Shown in pieces: positions 1 to 8,706 of a stretch of DNA of 64,000 nucleotides. Source of the DNA: JBKBKC01 sp046294265 (GTDB lineage Bacteria; Pseudomonadota; Alphaproteobacteria; Rhodobacterales; Rhodobacteraceae); contig JBKBKC010000002.1 in the NCBI GenBank assembly GCA_046294265.1, positions 124,001 to 188,000 on the forward strand, read 5' to 3'. The notes beneath the pieces are model-generated. The model ran no database searches. It worked only from the letters and a program-made list of their open reading frames with translations, and was not told where the DNA came from. Within the stretch, counting starts at the first letter, position 1, and each line of letters opens with the position of its first letter. The position numbers and the translations under genes are program-made.

Positions 1-207
1 CACCGCCGCAACAAGGCCGCCGTCAAGGCTCTGGACCGGTTGGGCCTTGCCGCGGACGAGGACATGCCCACTGGCCACGACCGCGCCACCGATCATGGCG
101 AAGCCGGCCCACCCTGCCAACACGCCGAAAAGAAGGACGAAGTACAGGGCACCCCGGCCGATGATGCGGCCGGTGTCGGTGCGGGGTGACGTGCAGGCCA
201 TGCTCAT
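1..207 (-). CDS. HlyD-family type I secretion periplasmic adaptor, N-terminal part (cut by window start)
   Basis: The 69 visible codons encode a short basic N-terminus, one hydrophobic membrane segment (about residues 18-45) and then a stretch reading VVASGHVLVRGKAQPVQSLD, which matches the first periplasmic beta segment of HlyD/PrtE membrane-fusion proteins. In this family the protein bridges an inner-membrane ABC exporter and an outer-membrane channel. Its ATG overlaps the TGA of the upstream ABC exporter gene by 4 bases (ATGA), so the two are translationally coupled, as is usual for type I secretion pairs. The rest of the gene, and any substrate or TolC partner, lies outside the window. 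Confidence 0.85.
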   Translation of the reverse strand, partial: MSMACTSPRTDTGRIIGRGALYFVLLFGVLAGWAGFAMIGGAVVASGHVLVRGKAQPVQSLDGGLVAAV

Positions 208-2015
208 GATACGTCCTGCCTTTGGTCGGCGGGCGGGCTGGTGCGGATTATCCGGCCAAACGACTGCGCGCGCCTGCGCAATCCTGCGGAATTGCTGTCA
301 TTTTGTGCCGTGGCCGCGACCTGTGCCGGGACTGCCGTTCCGCGTCGCGTGGTGTCGAGGAGGGTCAGCACCTCGTCGCGCGGCCCCGCTTGCACCACGC
401 GACCCGCCTGCAGCACCATCAGCGTGCCGATCGCGGCCAGCGCACCCGCGCGATGTGCCATCACGATCACCGTCGCCCCCGCCGCCCGCCGCGCCAGAAG
501 CGCGCGGGTCAGCGCCGCCTCGCCCGCCTGGTCAAGATGTGCATTCGGCTCATCCAGGACCAGGATCGCGGGGTCGCCATAAAGCGCCCGCGCCAGGCCG
601 ATCCGCTGCACCTGCCCGCCGGACAGGGGCAGATCGGCGTGCCCAAGCTTGGTGTCGAACCCGTCGGGCATCGACAGAACCATCGCAAGGATGCCCGCCG
701 CCTCGGCCGCCGCGATGACCGCCGCATCCGTCGCGTCCGGATCGAACCGGGCGATATTGTCGCGCACGGTTCCGGGCAACAGGTCGATCTGCTGGGGCAG
801 ATAGCCGACATGGGCGCCCAGCCGGTCCGGGTCCCACTGATCCCGAGTCGCCCCGTCAAACCGGATTTCCCCCGCATCCGGGGCCAGCACGCCGACCAGC
901 AACCGCGCCAGCGTGGATTTGCCGCTGGCCGAGGCGCCCACCACGCCGAGCCCCTCGCCCGGTGAGAGTGTGAACGCGACATTGTCGAGCAGCCGAATGC
1001 GGTCTGCGGGATGCGTGTCCTGACCTGCGCGGGCCGGGGCATAGCGCGTCAATCCCTCCACCACGACAGCGCCGGATGGGCGGGGCAGGCTGACACGCCG
1101 CGTTGGCATTTCGGACCGCGGCAACACATCCAGCCGGCGCCGCGCCTCGCTTGCCCGGGCCAGACTGCGCCATTGGCCGATCAGTTGATCCACCGGCATC
1201 AGGGCACGGCCCGCGAGGATGGAGGACGCGATGATCGCGCCCGCCGAAATCTCGCCCTGGATCACCAGCCAGGCCGCAGTGGTCAGCAACGCCGATTGAA
1301 GCAGCATCCGCAGGCTGCGCGCGGCGGCGGCGATCGTCACCGAAGGCTCCGACCCGCGCTGCGAGATGGCTTGGGCGACGTTGTGCATTCCCAGCCAATG
1401 CCGTGTGACAAAACCCACCATCCCCAGCGCGCCGAGGGTCGGCCCGGCGCGTTGCGCGAGCGCGCCGAAATCGCGCGCGCTTTCCTCATGTCCTGTCGCG
1501 GCGCGCAGCGGGCCATGGGTGACAGCCCAGTTGAGCCCTGCCAGCAGTGCCGCAATCGCGATGCCGCCCACGGTCAGCCAGCCAAGATGAGGGTGGATGA
1601 CAAAGAGCACCGCCAGAAACAGCACGACAAAGGGCAGATCGAACAGCGCAAGCATGACCGGGCCGGACAGGAACCCGCGCACCGTCTCGAGATCGCGCAG
1701 CGCCTGCCCCCCCTGGCGTCCCAGACCGGCGCGGAACGCGGCAGGCGCAAGGTTTGCATCGAGCCGAAATGCAAGCCGCGACAGAAGGCGCATACGCAAC
1801 CCGTCATAGAGCGCGAGGAAGATGTGCAGCACCACCACGATGGCGAAAAGCGCAAGCAGCGTCGGGATCGACCCCGACAGGAGCACCCGGTCGTAGACCT
1901 GCAGCATGTAGATCGACCCGGTGAGCATCAGCACGCTGATGACCGCCGAAAACCCTGCCGCTGCCAAAAGGCCGGGGCGGAGTGAGGCAAGGGATGACGG
2001 GGCAAGGGATGTCAT
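204..2015 (-). CDS. Type I secretion system permease/ATPase (PrtD/AprD type ABC exporter)
   Basis: A 603-residue fused ABC exporter. The N-terminal half is an ABC transmembrane domain with hydrophobic segments starting at about residue 12. The C-terminal half is a complete ATPase: Walker A GASASGKST near residue 363, signature LSGGQVQR near 465 and Walker B ILVLDEP near 485. There is no C39 peptidase domain, so it is the PrtD-like class that exports proteins with C-terminal signals rather than the bacteriocin class. The start was chosen because AGGAG sits 6 bases before this ATG; a longer in-frame reading has no ribosome binding site. It is followed by the HlyD-type adaptor with a 4-base overlap. 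The substrate is not in the window. Confidence 0.9.
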   Translation of the reverse strand: MTSLAPSSLASLRPGLLAAAGFSAVISVLMLTGSIYMLQVYDRVLLSGSIPTLLALFAIVVVLHIFLALYDGLRMRLLSRLAFRLDANLAPAAFRAGLGRQGGQALRDLETVRGFLSGPVMLALFDLPFVVLFLAVLFVIHPHLGWLTVGGIAIAALLAGLNWAVTHGPLRAATGHEESARDFGALAQRAGPTLGALGMVGFVTRHWLGMHNVAQAISQRGSEPSVTIAAAARSLRMLLQSALLTTAAWLVIQGEISAGAIIASSILAGRALMPVDQLIGQWRSLARASEARRRLDVLPRSEMPTRRVSLPRPSGAVVVEGLTRYAPARAGQDTHPADRIRLLDNVAFTLSPGEGLGVVGASASGKSTLARLLVGVLAPDAGEIRFDGATRDQWDPDRLGAHVGYLPQQIDLLPGTVRDNIARFDPDATDAAVIAAAEAAGILAMVLSMPDGFDTKLGHADLPLSGGQVQRIGLARALYGDPAILVLDEPNAHLDQAGEAALTRALLARRAAGATVIVMAHRAGALAAIGTLMVLQAGRVVQAGPRDEVLTLLDTTRRGTAVPAQVAATAQNDSNSAGLRRRAQSFGRIIRTSPPADQRQDVS

Positions 2016-2127
2016 GGGCGGCTCCTGCATCCACGGGGCATGTGTTTGCCGGCCGCAGTGACCGAACACTGTCGGCCTATAGGGGCGAAACTGTGTCTAT
2101 ACAGTGAGGATTTTGGATTTTTCGTCT

Positions 2128-2739
2128 CTAGGTTGTGCTCGGGGGTTGTCTGGGCCGAGTTCCGCCGCCCAGAACAGCCCGCATCAGCGCAAAGCCTCCG
2201 ACCACTCCGGATATGTTGAAGATCAGGTCATCCACCTCGAATGTGCGCCAGGGGCAGGGGTAGAGACCGAAGAACCCCGTCAGTTGCGCGACCTCGGCCC
2301 CGCCGCTCAGCAGGACGCCAAGGCCAAGCGCCGCGAGATAGGGGTGCCTTGCCGGGGCGTGCCGAGCAAAGGCCGCGCCAATTGCGGCGCAGAGGATCAG
2401 GTTCATGACCGCCGCCTGGATGATCTTGCTGCCAAGCCATGCAGAAAGCCCGATCTCGGGAACATTCTGCCAATGGCGCCACAGGCGGCCCACATGGTCA
2501 AAGGTTGCAAAGGGCTGCAGGATCCGGGCCACCCCCCCGGTGGAACAATCCAGCGTTGCACGGTCGGGGAACGGGTGCTGCGTCAGGGCGAGGAAGAAAA
2601 GCGCAAGAAACAAGGTCAGCGCAAGCTGCCCGCTCATCTTTGCCCGCGTTGCGCGCAGCACGGCGAACAGGATTGCGGCGACGACGGCCGCAAAGATCAT
2701 GGCAGGGCCGAGATAGGCCAGAAGCTGGGAGGGAGTCAT
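2128..2739 (-). CDS. VanZ-like membrane protein
   Basis: A 203-residue protein with about five hydrophobic segments. The C-terminal part carries the pattern WRTFEVDDLIFNISG followed by a glycine-rich membrane helix, which is the conserved end of VanZ-like proteins. Members of this family are integral membrane proteins of unclear biochemical role; several sit in exopolysaccharide or glycopeptide-resistance loci. It is divergent from the acyltransferase on its right and stands at the edge of the polysaccharide cluster, which suggests an envelope role, but no specific function can be assigned. Confidence 0.7.
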   Translation of the reverse strand: MTPSQLLAYLGPAMIFAAVVAAILFAVLRATRAKMSGQLALTLFLALFFLALTQHPFPDRATLDCSTGGVARILQPFATFDHVGRLWRHWQNVPEIGLSAWLGSKIIQAAVMNLILCAAIGAAFARHAPARHPYLAALGLGVLLSGGAEVAQLTGFFGLYPCPWRTFEVDDLIFNISGVVGGFALMRAVLGGGTRPRQPPSTT

Positions 2740-2872
2740 TCATCGGCGTTATCATGCGCGGCCCTGGGGGGAAACCGCGCCGCCGGGTCAAGGCGGCGAC
2801 CCTTTGCCCTTGAGGCGGCCCCGGGTCGTTGATACCGTCCCCGGGTGTTTCTCGGTTAAAGGTGCCAGTATA

Positions 2873-3379
2873 ATGTCCGACCCAGCCGCTGCCATACAGA
2901 GGAAGGCTACGCGGCGCGGCTTGAACCATCTCAGCGGGCTGCGCGATGCGCTGGTCGGCATCCGGCGGTTATTGTTGGTGCGCCTGTGGGGGATGGATAT
3001 TCATCCGTCCGTTCAGATGTCGATGTCTGCCCGGTTTGATCGGACCTTTCCACCGGGTGTCCATATTGGTGCCTACAGCTGGATCGCGTTCGAGGCGAGG
3101 ATTCTAACTCATGACCGGACGAGGGGCCTTTATCTTCACACCAGGATTGGCCGAAACTGTTTCATCGGTGGCCGCAGCATGATCCTGCCGGGCGTGGAGA
3201 TCGGCGACAACTGCGTAGTGGGCGCGGGGTCCGTGGTCACGAAATCGGTGCCGCCCCGCAGCGTGGTCGCGGGCAACCCGGCGCGCATCCTGCGGTCAGA
3301 TATCGAGGTCGGTCATTTCGGGCGGTTCCTGACCGCCGATGCCACCGAAAGCGCGCTGGCCGAGGCCGGAGCCACCTGA
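2873..3379 (+). CDS. Left-handed beta-helix acyltransferase (CysE/LacA/NodL type)
   Basis: A 168-residue protein with hexapeptide-repeat structure: IHPSVQM, VHIGAYSWI, TRIGRNCFIG, VEIGDNCVVGAGSVV and the family hallmark VVAGNPARIL near the C-terminus. Such enzymes transfer acetyl or other acyl groups from CoA to sugar hydroxyls, so it probably decorates the polysaccharide made by this cluster. The start at the second ATG was chosen because the hexapeptide domain fits the shorter protein; the longer reading has no homologous extension. Its 3' end overlaps the convergent glycosyltransferase gene by 67 bases. Confidence 0.82.
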   Translation: MSDPAAAIQRKATRRGLNHLSGLRDALVGIRRLLLVRLWGMDIHPSVQMSMSARFDRTFPPGVHIGAYSWIAFEARILTHDRTRGLYLHTRIGRNCFIGGRSMILPGVEIGDNCVVGAGSVVTKSVPPRSVVAGNPARILRSDIEVGHFGRFLTADATESALAEAGAT

Positions 3380-4401
3380 TCCGGCCGCATCGGTGCAAAG
3401 GCAATCGCGGCGGCGTCCCGTGACAGCCTTGCCCCTATCGCGGCCGAAGGTTGCGCCTCGCGCGCGCCCGACAGGATCGCCTGCGCCTCGTCCCGCCAGC
3501 CTTTCATTCGGTATTGCAGCGCCTTGGCGAGTGTATAGCCCCAGGCCGATGCGATGCTGCGCGGCAGGTGGCGACGCACGAACCGCATCCGCGCGCGATG
3601 CTTGAAATAAAGCGAAAAGGGCGAGGCGATCCGCCCCGGCACCGGCGAGCCGATGGCGCTGCCAGCACGGTGGAAGACCCGCGCCGCCGGGCAGATCGCC
3701 AGCGGCAGGTCGCCCCTGCGCATCGCCCAGTCGCCTTCTTCATAATAAAGAAAGTAATCTTCCTGCATCGGTCCGGCACGGTCGTAATGCGCGCGCGACA
3801 CGACCAGACTGGCGCCCGTGATGAAATCAATCTCCGCCGCCTTGGGGGCCGCGGCGATTTGGATGGAGGCGTGAAGGTTGATGTTTCCCGTCACCCCGGT
3901 CCAGCGGTTGATCGTGCCGCCGTCGATCTGGATCATGTCTGGACGGTCGTAATAGGTCACCCGCCCGCCCATGAGCGAAAACGGTCCCGGATCGTGGTTG
4001 GCAAAGGCTGCGGGCGTGCCGGGGGGGATGACGCTGTCGGGGTTCAGGACCCAAACGCGCCCGATTGCCGGGTCGGCGAACAGATGGGCAAGCCCGATAT
4101 TCACTCCGGCGGCAAAGCCCCCGTTGGTGCCTGCCGCGATCACGGCGACCGCATCCGCTGCCAAGGGCTTTGGCAGCGAGTGGGGTGCGAAGGGCATGTC
4201 TTGCGGCGTGCCGTAGGGTGCGGCGCCGGAGGCCCAGGCCGCAATCGCCTCTGGCGTGTTGTCGGGCGAGGCGTTGTCGACCACCACCACGCGCAGCCGC
4301 GTGCCATCGGCAAGGGCCGCCGCCAGCAGGGTTTCAAGGCAATCAAGGATCACATCGGCGGAATCATAGGCGACGATCACGACGCCGAGGGGAGGGGACA
4401 T
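3313..4401 (-). CDS. GT2-family glycosyltransferase
   Basis: A 362-residue GT-A fold enzyme. The N-terminus reads GVVIVAYDSADVILDCLETL with VVVVDNASPDNT shortly after, the nucleotide-sugar binding core of family GT2, and VWVLNPDSV gives the metal-binding loop. The middle (YYEEGDWAMR) is typical of rhamnosyltransferase-like members. It would add a sugar to the growing repeat unit on the cytoplasmic face of the membrane. It lies 23 bases downstream of the polymerase-like gene in the same direction and overlaps the convergent acyltransferase at its end. The sugar is unknown. Confidence 0.85.
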   Translation of the reverse strand: MSPPLGVVIVAYDSADVILDCLETLLAAALADGTRLRVVVVDNASPDNTPEAIAAWASGAAPYGTPQDMPFAPHSLPKPLAADAVAVIAAGTNGGFAAGVNIGLAHLFADPAIGRVWVLNPDSVIPPGTPAAFANHDPGPFSLMGGRVTYYDRPDMIQIDGGTINRWTGVTGNINLHASIQIAAAPKAAEIDFITGASLVVSRAHYDRAGPMQEDYFLYYEEGDWAMRRGDLPLAICPAARVFHRAGSAIGSPVPGRIASPFSLYFKHRARMRFVRRHLPRSIASAWGYTLAKALQYRMKGWRDEAQAILSGAREAQPSAAIGARLSRDAAAIAFAPMRPDQVAPASASALSVASAVRNRPK

Positions 4402-4424
4402 GTGCAGGAAAGCTCCGAACGGGA

Positions 4425-5816
4425 TCAGGTGGCGGGGGGGCGTTCAACGGCCGCGAACCGGCTGTAGCGCGACCGGGGCGCGGGGGGTGCGGCGGTTTTG
4501 TCTTCCGGGTCCCCGCCTTCCGGTGGCTTGGCGGCAATGAACCAGATGCCCGACCCGAACATGAAAAAGACGTAGGAATAGATGTTCCCCCAGACGTGCA
4601 CGGTGCATAGCGTGAAGGCGAGGCCGACGAAGGTGATCATCCAGGCCCGGCGAAGTTGCGCCATCTGCGGGTCCCAGTCGAGCCGCGCAACGGCGATCCG
4701 CGCGGCGCCGATGGCATATCCCGCGGCGACCAGCAGGAAACCGGGAATGCCATAGCGCACCGCCATCACCAGCCAGAAATTGTCCATGCTGCCCGAGTTC
4801 ATGTAGTGGGGCCGTATCCAGTCGTTCAGGCCGATGCCGAACACCGGGCTGCCCCAGACGTTCTTCATTCCCCATTCAAATATCTGCCCGCGCCAATAGG
4901 CGTTGTGCGCCGAGAAGGTGGCATAGGAAAAGAACACGAGGATCGGCGTGCGGTTCGACAAAAGGTCGATCGCCACATAGGCCAGCGCCGAAAGCGCCAG
5001 CAGCAACGCCCAGGCGCGACCCGTGCGGTGCAGTGCGTGCCACCAGACGATCATGAAGGTCATCATGATCAGGGGCAGCAAGGCGCCGCTGGACAGCGAC
5101 AGGAATACTGCGAGCGCAATCCCGGCCGCCATCCCCAGACGCTGCGCCGTAGGCAGGATGCCCTTCATCCCCATCAGGATCAGGGCAAAGGCGGTGGAGC
5201 AAAAGAGGCCATAATGGATCGGATGCGACATCATCACCTGCGCGCGTTCCAGCCCCATGCGGGGGTTGGTGGCGGCCCGGCCGATGCTGCGCAGGCCGGG
5301 GATCGCATCGAAGGCGTTTATCAGGATTGGGTTGCCGGTGCGCGCCTCGAGGATGGCAAGGGGCAGGGTGGCGCAGACGATGATCCCAAGCCAGCGGCAC
5401 AGTGCGATGAAATCGGCCTTTGACCGGATATAGGCCCGCGCCAGCAGATAACCGCCCAGCATCTCTGCCCCCAGCGATCCGAACTGTGTCAGCGCCATGT
5501 CTGGGTTGTTGACCTGCAGCGCGACAAGGGCCCAGACCATGTGCAGGATGAACAGGATGTCCACCGACAGCACCCTGCCCAACCGGCCCGAAAGCAGCCG
5601 GGCCATGAGCGGAACAATCATGATCAGAAGGAAAACGCGCAGGGCCGACATGACGAGGGGGCCGATGTTGAAAAGGGCGGGTGTGATCACGAGGATGAGA
5701 TAGATTATCACGGGCACCGGCAGGCGCCCGATCAGGGGTGCAGACGGGGCGCGTGACGGCAGGGGGCGCCGCGCTGCCTGCGCGCGGTCGGCATAGCCGG
5801 TGTTTGTCAGGGTCAT
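4425..5816 (-). CDS. O-antigen ligase/polymerase-like membrane protein
   Basis: A 463-residue polytopic membrane protein with about ten hydrophobic segments and a larger loop in the C-terminal third (around GSPVFGIGLNDWIRPHY), the layout of Wzy/WaaL/ExoQ-type proteins, where the loop carries key residues. The N-GLND motif resembles the ligase-domain signature. The likely job is polymerising or transferring undecaprenyl-linked repeat units on the periplasmic side. The ATG was chosen because it overlaps the stop of the preceding beta-helix gene by 4 bases (ATGA). The C-terminus is charged and proline-rich. Confidence 0.75.
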   Translation of the reverse strand: MTLTNTGYADRAQAARRPLPSRAPSAPLIGRLPVPVIIYLILVITPALFNIGPLVMSALRVFLLIMIVPLMARLLSGRLGRVLSVDILFILHMVWALVALQVNNPDMALTQFGSLGAEMLGGYLLARAYIRSKADFIALCRWLGIIVCATLPLAILEARTGNPILINAFDAIPGLRSIGRAATNPRMGLERAQVMMSHPIHYGLFCSTAFALILMGMKGILPTAQRLGMAAGIALAVFLSLSSGALLPLIMMTFMIVWWHALHRTGRAWALLLALSALAYVAIDLLSNRTPILVFFSYATFSAHNAYWRGQIFEWGMKNVWGSPVFGIGLNDWIRPHYMNSGSMDNFWLVMAVRYGIPGFLLVAAGYAIGAARIAVARLDWDPQMAQLRRAWMITFVGLAFTLCTVHVWGNIYSYVFFMFGSGIWFIAAKPPEGGDPEDKTAAPPAPRSRYSRFAAVERPPAT

Positions 5817-7102
5817 GGGCGGGTCGCTTCGGTCTGCAGGGCGCGCGAGTTCGATCCACCTCGCATGACGATGCGCGCGCCAAGCCCCGTCCCATCCAGC
5901 GGCCCGCCCGGAAGTGGCGCGAAACTGGCCGGCAGCCGCGCGTCGCCGCCGACAAAGACCCGGCTGTAATGCGCGGCCTCGGCCCGGCTGCGGTCCTGCA
6001 CCAGCAGGTTGTCGGTGACGCGCCACCCGGCCTGCCCCTCATACCCTGCGATCTTGGCCACCACGTTGCGCTCAATCACCACGCGTTCCGCCCCCGGCGA
6101 CACGCGAATCATCGGCGTCCAGAGCGAGGGGTTGTGCTTTTTCCCCTCGGATGCCGGGTTGCGCACCAGCGTGTTGCCCCGGATCACCAGGCCTTGCGTC
6201 TCGCCGACGGTGATGCCGTGCAGATGCGCGTTCAGGACGAAGTTCCCCTCGATCAGGACGTTGCGGTAGAACATCTCTGGCCCTGCCCGGCCGCGATCCA
6301 CCTCTTCGTTGCGCATGAAGATGGATTGCGTATACGCCCCCCGGCCCGAATTGAGCAGGTTCCCCCGGATCACGATGTCGCGTGACGGTGCCGTGGTCTT
6401 GTTGGTCCAGAACTGGATCATGTCGGCATGATCGGTTGCATCCACGAGGCGACGGAAATCGCGGACGGTGTTGCCCTCGATCAGCACCCGGTCGACCTGG
6501 GCAAAGTTCATCCCGTCCATGCGCAGGCTGTGCAGCAGATTGCCCCGAACGATGATGTCCGAACAGCGCTCCACCACAAGCCCGCGGAAAAACCCGCTGA
6601 TGTCCGACGATTCCAGGGTCACGCCATGGACATCGGTCAGGGCAAGGCCAAAGCCAGTGGGTGACCCGTTGCCGCCCTTGGCCCGCCCGCGGGCATCGTC
6701 GCCCTCGAACCTCAGGCCGCGCAGGGTGATGCCGGTGCCGCCCACGATCTTGAAAGGGCGCAGATGGATCGGGTCGCCGGGGGCGAAGCGATAGTCGAAC
6801 ACCAGCCCGTCCAGTATCAGATGCCGGGCATCGCGCAGGTCCATGACGGCAAAGCGCGGCGGGCGGGCGGAGTCGGCGGCGCGCAGGGTCAGCGGCGCGC
6901 CGGGTCTGCCGCCAAGCGCCCGGGCGGCAAGGGCGCCGTAGTCGCCCGGATCCAGCAGGATCACGCTGCCCGGCGCGGCATCCGACAGGACCGCGGCCAG
7001 CGTGCCGGGCGCGGCCCTCGTGCTTGTCTCGGCACGAATGGGTGCGGCAACAAGGGCAAGTGTGGCAAAAAGGGCAGCGGCGGCCAGAACGAAACGACGC
7101 AT
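5813..7102 (-). CDS. Secreted right-handed parallel beta-helix protein
   Basis: A 429-residue protein with a clear Sec signal peptide (basic start, hydrophobic core, cleavage near IRAETS). The body has repeated short turns of the kind GNLLHS, GNTVRD, GNLLNS, GNFVLN, GNTLVR and RNVVAK, diagnostic of a right-handed parallel beta-helix (PbH1 repeats). Proteins with this fold in polysaccharide clusters are lyases, epimerases or hydrolases of the polymer, so a periplasmic polysaccharide-modifying role is likely, but no catalytic residues can be assigned. It is translationally coupled to the downstream polymerase-like gene. Confidence 0.8.
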   Translation of the reverse strand: MRRFVLAAAALFATLALVAAPIRAETSTRAAPGTLAAVLSDAAPGSVILLDPGDYGALAARALGGRPGAPLTLRAADSARPPRFAVMDLRDARHLILDGLVFDYRFAPGDPIHLRPFKIVGGTGITLRGLRFEGDDARGRAKGGNGSPTGFGLALTDVHGVTLESSDISGFFRGLVVERCSDIIVRGNLLHSLRMDGMNFAQVDRVLIEGNTVRDFRRLVDATDHADMIQFWTNKTTAPSRDIVIRGNLLNSGRGAYTQSIFMRNEEVDRGRAGPEMFYRNVLIEGNFVLNAHLHGITVGETQGLVIRGNTLVRNPASEGKKHNPSLWTPMIRVSPGAERVVIERNVVAKIAGYEGQAGWRVTDNLLVQDRSRAEAAHYSRVFVGGDARLPASFAPLPGGPLDGTGLGARIVMRGGSNSRALQTEATRP

Positions 7103-7161
7103 GATCCCTCCTTGGCATGACTACGCGCAGTCATGGAACACCGCAGGGCGACGTTCGTTCC

Positions 7162-8580
7162 CTATCTTTTGCGCCGATGCTGGCGTACGTAGTTGCGCAG
7201 TTCCGCCGCCCGCCAGATCGCCGGGCCCGCCAGCGCCGCCAAAAGCCCCGTCAGCCACCAGGGTGGCGGCACCGCGCCAGGGTTATCGGGGCGCAAGAGG
7301 CCCCAGAGAGCCAGCAAGCCCAGACCGGCGATCACGGCTGCGACCGTGGACCAAGCCACCAGCGCCGCCGCCCCCACCGACCGATGGAGCAGCGCAAAGG
7401 CCAGCAAAAGGCCGATCGCCTCGGCACCAAGCCCGACGAGAATGACCAATTGCAGATCGCCCGTCGTCATCGCCACCCCCCATGCAACGGCCAGCAGGGC
7501 AACGCGGGGAACGTTGGTGAACATCGCGTTGCGCGTCTCGCCCACGGCCAGCGCGACGGTGGCGGGCCCGGCCTTGATCATCCGCAGCGCCTGCACCAGC
7601 GCGAGCCAGCCCAGCAGCGGCAGCAGCGCCGCGTATTTTTCAGCGAACAGCCCGTCAATCAGCCATTCGCCGACGAAAAAGATGCCTGTCGCCAGCGCCA
7701 GCCCCATCAGCGCCGTCGCTTGAAGGGTAGCCGCGGCGAGGCGGCGGAACCGATCCGCGTCACCCTGCGCGCGCGAAAGGGCGGGTAGGAAGATGTTCTG
7801 CATCGACCGCGTCAGCACCAGCGTCGGCGGCAGGGTCAGCGTCAGGCCCATGGCAAAGATGGCCAGCGCCTCCAGCCCCAACTCCCGCCCGATGATCAGC
7901 TTGTCGCCGTTGAACACCCCGAAGAGAAGGATGTTGTTCAGCATCAGGGGCCATCCGAACCCGAGGCCCCGCCGGATCACCGCCCGGTCAAGGCTCGCCC
8001 TGTAGCGGCGTTCCGCCGTAAGGTGCGAAAGGATCGCGGTGGCCACGGCCTGCGCGATGATCGCATAGAGCATGACGCGAAAGTCCCCCAGCCACACCGC
8101 CAAAGGCCAGATCGCGGCCAGCGAAAGTGCTGCGGGCAGGGTGCCGGACAGGATCATCGGCCCGAACCGACCCTTTCGGGTTAGCCGATGCATGTCGAAA
8201 TGCTGTAGCGCGTTCAGCATCGGCGTCACCGCCATCAGTTGATAGGCCCAGGTCACCTCGGGGACCCGCAGGAAGGCGGCCATGGGTGATGCGATCACGA
8301 ACAGCATCACGCTTGCAATGACGCCGCGCACCAGTTGGAAGCCCTGCAGGCCCGCCTGCAACGCCGGGTCATCGCCGTCCTTGGCCTGGATGATCTGCTG
8401 TTGCAGACCGAAGGCGGTGGCCATCTCGATGATGGCCGTCACTACGGCAAAGGTGGCGGCGATGCCGTAGTCGGGCACCGGGATCAGGCTTGCCACGGCC
8501 AGATTGCGCGCCAGACCCATGATGGCGGCCGCGGTATTCCCGGACAGGACGAGAAGGGCAGAGCGCAGCATCCTTGGCAT
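7162..8580 (-). CDS. Oligosaccharide flippase (Wzx/MOP family)
   Basis: A roughly 472-residue polytopic protein with about 12-14 hydrophobic segments. The N-terminus (SGNTAAAIMGLARNLAVASL, then FGLQQQIIQ) matches the MOP-superfamily polysaccharide exporters (Wzx, ExoT, WzxC). It would flip lipid-linked repeat units to the periplasm. The start is uncertain: two in-frame ATGs lie 9 bases apart, and GGGA is better spaced for the inner one, while a longer start 30 bases upstream is also open. It precedes the beta-helix and polymerase genes in the same direction, so flipping and polymerising functions are grouped. Confidence 0.82.
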   Translation of the reverse strand: MPRMLRSALLVLSGNTAAAIMGLARNLAVASLIPVPDYGIAATFAVVTAIIEMATAFGLQQQIIQAKDGDDPALQAGLQGFQLVRGVIASVMLFVIASPMAAFLRVPEVTWAYQLMAVTPMLNALQHFDMHRLTRKGRFGPMILSGTLPAALSLAAIWPLAVWLGDFRVMLYAIIAQAVATAILSHLTAERRYRASLDRAVIRRGLGFGWPLMLNNILLFGVFNGDKLIIGRELGLEALAIFAMGLTLTLPPTLVLTRSMQNIFLPALSRAQGDADRFRRLAAATLQATALMGLALATGIFFVGEWLIDGLFAEKYAALLPLLGWLALVQALRMIKAGPATVALAVGETRNAMFTNVPRVALLAVAWGVAMTTGDLQLVILVGLGAEAIGLLLAFALLHRSVGAAALVAWSTVAAVIAGLGLLALWGLLRPDNPGAVPPPWWLTGLLAALAGPAIWRAAELRNYVRQHRRKR

Positions 8581-8706
8581 TCCCTTGCCGGACAGGTGCA
8601 AAGCGCGCACCCGTGCTTGTTTCCCTTTGCCACGGCGTGGTCAAGGTCTATGAGTGTGGCCTGCGCCGGGCTTCCCCAGCCCCGCCCCCCTGATGGACGT
8701 GCCCCG

